NCBI GenBank assembly: GCA_039026975.1
Contig: JBCCLI010000085.1
Location: 1 to 19,233 of the forward strand
Length of the DNA: 19,233 nucleotides
From: JBCBKZ01 sp039026975
GTDB taxonomy: Bacteria > Bacteroidota > Bacteroidia > J057
Reading direction: 5' to 3'
Shown in pieces: positions 16,801-19,233 of this stretch. How positions within the stretch are numbered: the stretch's first letter is position 1; every line of letters starts with the position of its first letter. A program made the translations under genes and the position numbers. The notes beneath the pieces are model-generated. The model saw only the letters and a program-made list of their open reading frames with translations, was not told where the DNA came from and made no database searches.

Positions 16801-17179
16801 CTTCGGGGCCAGGATCCTTTTGTCAGAAGATAGTTTGTCGGAAATTAGAGAGAATGGACAGTCAGACAGCTACCAGGTCCGCTACATGGGGAAAGTACAA
16901 GTGAAAGGAAGGAAAGAAGCCATAGGGGTGTATGAGTGCATAGATGGGGATGAGCCTACGCAGCTAGCGCTCAAGAAAGCCAGCATAGCCGAATTTGAGG
17001 AAGCACTTGAAGCATATTTTGAACAGGATTTTGTCAAAGCTATGACCAGCTTTAAAAAAATAGTGAAGCATAATCCCCATGATAAGGCCGCATATCACTA
17101 CTTAGCTAAATCCAGCAAGTACGTAGTGGATGGAGTAGCAGAAGACTGGACTGGTATAGAAAGTATGAAAACCAAGTAA
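13877..17179 (+). CDS. Hybrid sensor: 7TM-DISM, histidine kinase, receiver and class III nucleotide cyclase
   Basis: The protein has 1100 residues. Residues 1-29 are a signal peptide; ~30-185 form a periplasmic 7TMR-DISM extracellular domain, a fold that usually binds carbohydrates or similar ligands. Seven transmembrane helices span ~195-402. A short coiled coil leads to HisKA with phospho-acceptor H435 (NTSHELRTPL). The ATPase domain has the N box with N554, G1 DTGTGIP (581-587) and G2 GTGLGLS (611-617). The receiver (~685-805) has D692/D693, phospho-acceptor D737, T767 and K789, all intact. The cyclase domain (~842-1022) keeps metal ligands D849 and D893, transition-state N964 and R968, and K1010. 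The purine-specifying positions are Q889 (usually Lys) and A957 (usually Asp or Thr). A short TPR-like tail (~1037-1076) follows. The likely logic is ligand, autophosphorylation, phosphotransfer to D737, then cyclase control. It is flanked by a hairpin upstream and a convergent gene downstream. Confidence 0.92.
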   Translation: MNSLLSGKRIPSLLLGCCLLLVSGKLFSQSTLILRSAEEIIDLNPYVRIAEEPSEKLRLNDAIQWDGYVPFDSSQKLTPNKAYWGIVSLQNGLPYDVDLVFSPDWGTAIEHNGDVDVYLIYADSTLAKKSGRFIPASQKDVPKGPDNYVSLALAAGQQVEVFFRIEKINHVAPVCNVKLVERNRWEILSQGKRYIFEGIVQGMLWMMILYSFIIFLGTRERSYLIYTLFLLSSSIYFLYLSGILLEVFLYEVPKLNTFVRIIVSNLVPWAFFQISRSFVDTATLIPKWDKAGSYLLKGIIIWMCVEFIINLIWFHEPILNLMVNSAFMLEGLFLLAIIIRYFFTPYTIARIFIYGSICMVLAAFVGVGADVFFNIQSLLPIVEGAFIAQVLTFALGLAYRLRMGEREKLEAQKLLNERLIHTDQLKDTFLANTSHELRTPLTGILGLSENLYERMDTISSEHAQKDLRMIVTSARRLTSLVNDILDFSKLKTHDLTIEKKAVDVHSLVDVVLHTNRPLISGKEISLENAIPEDLPLVLGDENRLQQVFYNLIGNSIKFTEKGYIQVSAEVKEGVTQLRIADTGTGIPEHKREAIFQEFEQADGSIQREFAGTGLGLSISKRLVELHGGEIWVESTVGKGSTFFITLPLAPKGMQAETEKTLTPLVQIESNGHAAPTITVSGRKDGVRILIVDDEVINHHVLKNHLGEGSFEKVSAMNGEEALQLIEEEEPFDLVLLDLMMPRMSGYEVCEEIRKKYLPSELPVIMITAKNQVSDLVYGYAKGANDYLAKPFSRDEFLARMKTQLHLHNINTITSRFMPREFINSLGLTSMLDLKLGDHAAREVTVFFCDIRGYTTLSETMTPTENFKFVNAFAGRLGPVIKENYGFVHQYLGDCIMAIFVRSSEDCLKASIEMQKVLRDYNLARVAQKRIPLRVGMGFHTGGLVMGIIGDSFRTEAATISDTVNTASRMEGLTKFFGARILLSEDSLSEIRENGQSDSYQVRYMGKVQVKGRKEAIGVYECIDGDEPTQLALKKASIAEFEEALEAYFEQDFVKAMTSFKKIVKHNPHDKAAYHYLAKSSKYVVDGVAEDWTGIESMKTK

Positions 17180-17242
17180 GGCAAATAAGGGAAAATCCCT
17201 CCAGCAGAGAGTGTCAAACGCCCCCCTCACCTTCTTACAAAT

Positions 17243-18007
17243 TTATAAAGAGTAGTTGACCAGTTCTTCAAAAGGATCTAGCTTGAATTTTTTTTCAGGC
17301 GCTGAGGTCACCTCTATGTCTGTCAACTTAAGGGTGAAGGGGCCTACATGGGTTTCCGCTAATTTCACGCCGGTATCATATGTCTTCCAGTCCTCCCAGG
17401 TAAACTCCATGCCACCAATGGGGATGATAGACACCCACATTTTCCACGAGGTAGGAAGGCCGTTTTCGTCCACCATCCATAGGTAGGAATCGCCGGGTGT
17501 ATCGCCACCACTGGTGTAAGTGATCATTAATGCTTCAGATCCGTCATCCAGTTTTACCAGAGAACGCTCTGTTCCTGGATCAAATACTTTTGACACAGGG
17601 TTTAGCCAGAAAGAATCATTTACCCATTTTTTCCAGGCGAAGTCTACGCCCTTATCTCTGGCAGCAGGATCTGTAACAGCTTCCCCGTTCTTCCATAGCA
17701 GGCCAGTACGAGCGTTAATGTCTACCTGGGACCTGAAGTTCTCTTCCCCGTCTGCCCATCTCACTTCAGCCAGATGCCTTTCTCTGTCCCAGATGTGTTG
17801 TTGTCTTCCCCCGAAATTCCAGCTTACTACTTCAGTGGTATCCCATGCAGCATGGTTTACAGCTGCCATCATTTTTCTGGCCAGTGCATCTGCTTCAGGT
17901 CCGGGCGTACCCTCTGGCTTGGACTCATTTAGGAAGAATCCTGCAGCAAAAACGATGGCTATGAGGACTACAACAACGATAGCAGTAATTCGGAGGAACT
18001 TTTTCAT
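17243..18007 (-). CDS. Membrane-anchored periplasmic protein of unknown function
   Basis: The protein has 254 residues from ATG 18007. An N-terminal hydrophobic helix (~5-27) preceded by MKKFLR would act as signal anchor or signal peptide. The rest is soluble and rich in tryptophan (for example WNFGGRQQHIWDRERHL, VDINARTGLLWKNG, FAWKKWVNDSFWLNP, FTWEDWKTY), with an alternating beta-strand look. It lacks cysteines and any recognisable catalytic motif. The pattern recalls lipoprotein-like beta proteins that bind hydrophobic ligands, but I do not recognise a family. It is convergent with the hybrid sensor (63-bp gap), and its 5' end faces the HicBA pair. Confidence 0.8.
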   Translation of the reverse strand: MKKFLRITAIVVVVLIAIVFAAGFFLNESKPEGTPGPEADALARKMMAAVNHAAWDTTEVVSWNFGGRQQHIWDRERHLAEVRWADGEENFRSQVDINARTGLLWKNGEAVTDPAARDKGVDFAWKKWVNDSFWLNPVSKVFDPGTERSLVKLDDGSEALMITYTSGGDTPGDSYLWMVDENGLPTSWKMWVSIIPIGGMEFTWEDWKTYDTGVKLAETHVGPFTLKLTDIEVTSAPEKKFKLDPFEELVNYSL

Positions 18008-18164
18008 GTGTGATAACGGTAAACTGAAACTTCTCGAAAGCTAAGGAGAAAATAGGAAAATGTAAGAGAACCCCATTATTATCTTGCTTATACAAAAAGA
18101 GAGAGACTATAAAACTGAAGATTCCGTATATTGATTATCACATCTTATCATTTAGATCTTAGTA

Positions 18165-18392
18165 ATGGAAAGGATCATAAATATTCATATAGAAAGATTG
18201 CCAGAAGGCGTGTATTTGGCTACCTCAGATGATATCCAGGGACTGGTAGCTCAGGGCAGGACCATAGCTGAAACGCTGGAAATCGCAAGAGATGTGGCTA
18301 GAAAGCTGATTGAATCACAAAGGGATGAGTCTATCACAATGCAATCAGAAATACAAGAAAGCTTTGATTACCCTCTAGTCATTAGCATCTGA
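18165..18392 (+). CDS. hicB: HicB-family antitoxin, short form
   Basis: The protein has 75 residues. The sequence INIHIERLPEGVYLATSDD followed by IQGLVAQGRTIAETLE and ARDVARKLIE fits the partial RNase H-like fold of HicB-type antitoxins, which bind and block HicA. The C-terminal helix-turn-helix or ribbon-helix-helix domain of longer HicB proteins is absent, so it may not repress its own promoter. The hicA frame begins directly after the stop, so the two would be translationally coupled. The order antitoxin-toxin is the reverse of classical hicAB. Confidence 0.8.
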   Translation: MERIINIHIERLPEGVYLATSDDIQGLVAQGRTIAETLEIARDVARKLIESQRDESITMQSEIQESFDYPLVISI

Positions 18393-18393
18393 T

Positions 18394-18618
18394 ATAGGTA
18401 GACTTTCAGGTTTTAAGTATAGAGAAATCACTAAGAAGTTAAAGAAATTTGGATTCTCATTTCACCGTCAGGCAGCAGGAAGTCATGAAATTTGGTTTAA
18501 TCCAGAAACCAAGAAATATACTACCATTCCAATCCATAGAGGAGACATGCCTGAGGGAACTCTAAGAGCAATTCTTAGACAAGCAGGCATAGAACCAGAT
18601 ACATTTCTAGCCAAATAG
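18394..18618 (+). CDS. hicA: HicA-family mRNA interferase toxin, apparent ATA start
   Basis: HicA is a small double-stranded RNA-binding-fold ribonuclease that cleaves mRNA. The frame reads GRLSGFKYREITKKLKKFGF near its start, then a QAAGSHEIW segment with the conserved active-site His, then TTIPIHRG, LRAILRQAGIEPDTF and a stop at 18616-18618. This matches the whole HicA fold at ~74 residues. The frame is open only from 18379 (stop TAG at 18376-18378). It has no ATG, GTG or TTG before the conserved region; ATA at 18394, one base after the hicB stop, sits exactly where the initiator is expected. Either ATA is used through coupling with hicB, or a start-codon mutation has silenced the toxin. 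The only in-frame ATG lies deep in the domain and could not give a functional protein. Confidence 0.75.
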   Translation: MGRLSGFKYREITKKLKKFGFSFHRQAAGSHEIWFNPETKKYTTIPIHRGDMPEGTLRAILRQAGIEPDTFLAK

Positions 18619-18632
18619 TCCAACCTGATAAG

Positions 18633-18680
18633 ATGAAATACTTTTTCTTCTCTATTCTCATTTTCTGCTTAGGGTTTTAA
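18633..18680 (+). pseudogene. Detached signal-peptide-like mini-frame before the 18701 gene
   Basis: ATG 18633 opens a 15-codon frame (MKYFFFSILIFCLGF) that looks like the start of a Sec signal peptide and ends at TAA 18678-18680. The frame one base back continues without a stop as a hydrophobic VLTFSWAFS stretch into the gene at 18701. This suggests one gene split by a single-base deletion, or a sequencing error, near 18665-18680. Confidence 0.4.
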
Positions 18681-18700
18681 CTTTTTCATGGGCATTTAGC

Positions 18701-18982
18701 ATGGGACTAGACTCTCACTTTAATGTCGAGAAAGGGGGTTTGTTTTGGCATTTCACTACGGATGAATCCATTAAGGAATTTCCGATAATTTCTGCTACCG
18801 ATATGCCTGTTTATCATCATATTGGAGGAGTTGCACCAGGTATTTCTGCTGGCTATGAGTTAATGTACTCCAGTTCAGAAAGGCTTGGAAACATAAGTAA
18901 CTCAATAGCTTCATATCTAAATGAAAAAGACTTTGACCTTGAAGGAAGAAATGTAATAGAATGGGAATGGCACTCTAATTAA
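18701..18982 (+). CDS. Small protein of unknown function, possibly missing its signal peptide
   Basis: The protein has 93 residues from ATG 18701 (MGLDSHFNVEKGGLFWHFTT), acidic, with several aromatic residues and no cysteines. I do not recognise a family. The frame is open upstream to 18632 and encodes hydrophobic residues there, without a start codon. A frameshift would join it to the signal-peptide-like mini-frame at 18633. Start assignment is therefore uncertain: either this ATG is real and the product is cytoplasmic, or it is the body of a disrupted exported protein. Confidence 0.5.
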   Translation: MGLDSHFNVEKGGLFWHFTTDESIKEFPIISATDMPVYHHIGGVAPGISAGYELMYSSSERLGNISNSIASYLNEKDFDLEGRNVIEWEWHSN

Positions 18983-18995
18983 GGGACTCCATAAA

Positions 18996-19023
18996 GAGAA
19001 AGAAGTTGAGGTACCTCTTTCTC
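18996..19023 (+). terminator. Inverted repeat after the 18701 gene
   Basis: GAGAAAGA (18996-19003) pairs perfectly with TCTTTCTC (19016-19023) around a 12-nt loop, 13 nt after the stop codon. A competing inner palindrome GAGGTACCTC overlaps it. No T-run follows, so it is a weak terminator candidate. Confidence 0.4.
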
Positions 19024-19233
19024 ATGAAAACGATCCTAATGTATCATTTAAGGTAATAGTTTTGATGTAGTAAGGTATAAGATTTTTATATCTTAACGCG
19101 AGTTCGGGGTTTAGTTTATTGAAAAAGAATGTTTTATGATGAGAAATAGGGCAAGAAATGAGAGATTAATGGTGTCAAAACATCTCAACTCCCAAATCTT
19201 TACCCTATGTATGTATTTGATGCCCTAAAGATA
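19024..19233. other. Non-coding end of window
   Basis: No supported gene on either strand was found in these 210 AT-rich bases. Short frames such as the one from 19024 end within about ten codons. Confidence 0.4.

Noticed and set aside
17520..18044. 174-codon open frame on the plus strand
   Set aside because: It is antisense to the tryptophan-rich membrane-anchored protein, which has a proper signal anchor and coding character; the antisense product is serine-rich and lacks family features.
18669..18680. Programmed -1 frameshift site joining the two frames before the 18701 gene
   Set aside because: The codons at the junction (TTA GGG TTT TAA) do not form an X-XXY-YYZ slippery heptamer and no downstream stem is evident, so mutation or a read error is more likely.

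Overview
The window looks like a chromosomal piece of a Bacteroidota genome, probably from the Cytophagia/Saprospiria side. Supporting signs are a protein with a type IX secretion (Por) C-terminal sorting domain and a SprB-like repeat, a promoter matching the Bacteroidota TTG-N19-TAnnTTTG pattern, almost no Shine-Dalgarno sequences, a 7TM-DISM hybrid histidine kinase, and a secreted protein resembling the soluble tail of Bacteroidota DUF2723 proteins. No rRNA, tRNA, CRISPR array, insertion sequence or phage gene was found.

Region 1 (1-8672) is the most unusual part. It opens inside a large TPR gene (5' end missing) whose visible N-terminal segment and C-terminal tail are both paralogous to a second gene at 3983-6172. 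The second gene is complete and encodes a cytoplasmic CHAT (caspase-like) domain, a basic linker, one transmembrane helix, a three-cysteine segment predicted to be periplasmic, and a short TPR array. In the first gene the TPR array has grown to 19 gapless 34-residue units plus degenerate flanking ones. The CHAT-TPR gene is followed on the same strand by a bacterial dynamin-like GTPase (6297-8036) and a small exported TPR protein (8076-8672). Together these look like a membrane-spanning sensor/effector cassette. The CHAT domain keeps its cysteine, but the usual catalytic histidine position is proline. A convergent T9SS-secreted protein gene (2670-3275) sits between the two paralogues.

Region 2 (8673-13714) holds a 0.5 kb non-coding stretch, a leftward exported protein with a DUF2723-like C-terminal module, leftward uvrB (nucleotide excision repair), and a rightward polyphosphate glucokinase that starts with TTG.

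Region 3 (13877-18007) holds one very large sensor protein (7TM-DISM, histidine kinase, receiver, class III nucleotide cyclase) and a convergent membrane-anchored protein of unknown function. The cyclase keeps its metal and transition-state residues but departs from the usual residues at both purine-specifying positions.

Region 4 (18165-19233) holds a HicB/HicA toxin-antitoxin pair in the order antitoxin-toxin. The hicA reading frame has no ATG, GTG or TTG start and appears to begin at ATA. A small gene of unknown function follows, possibly cut off from its own signal peptide by a frameshift. The last 250 bases hold an inverted repeat and nothing else I can identify.
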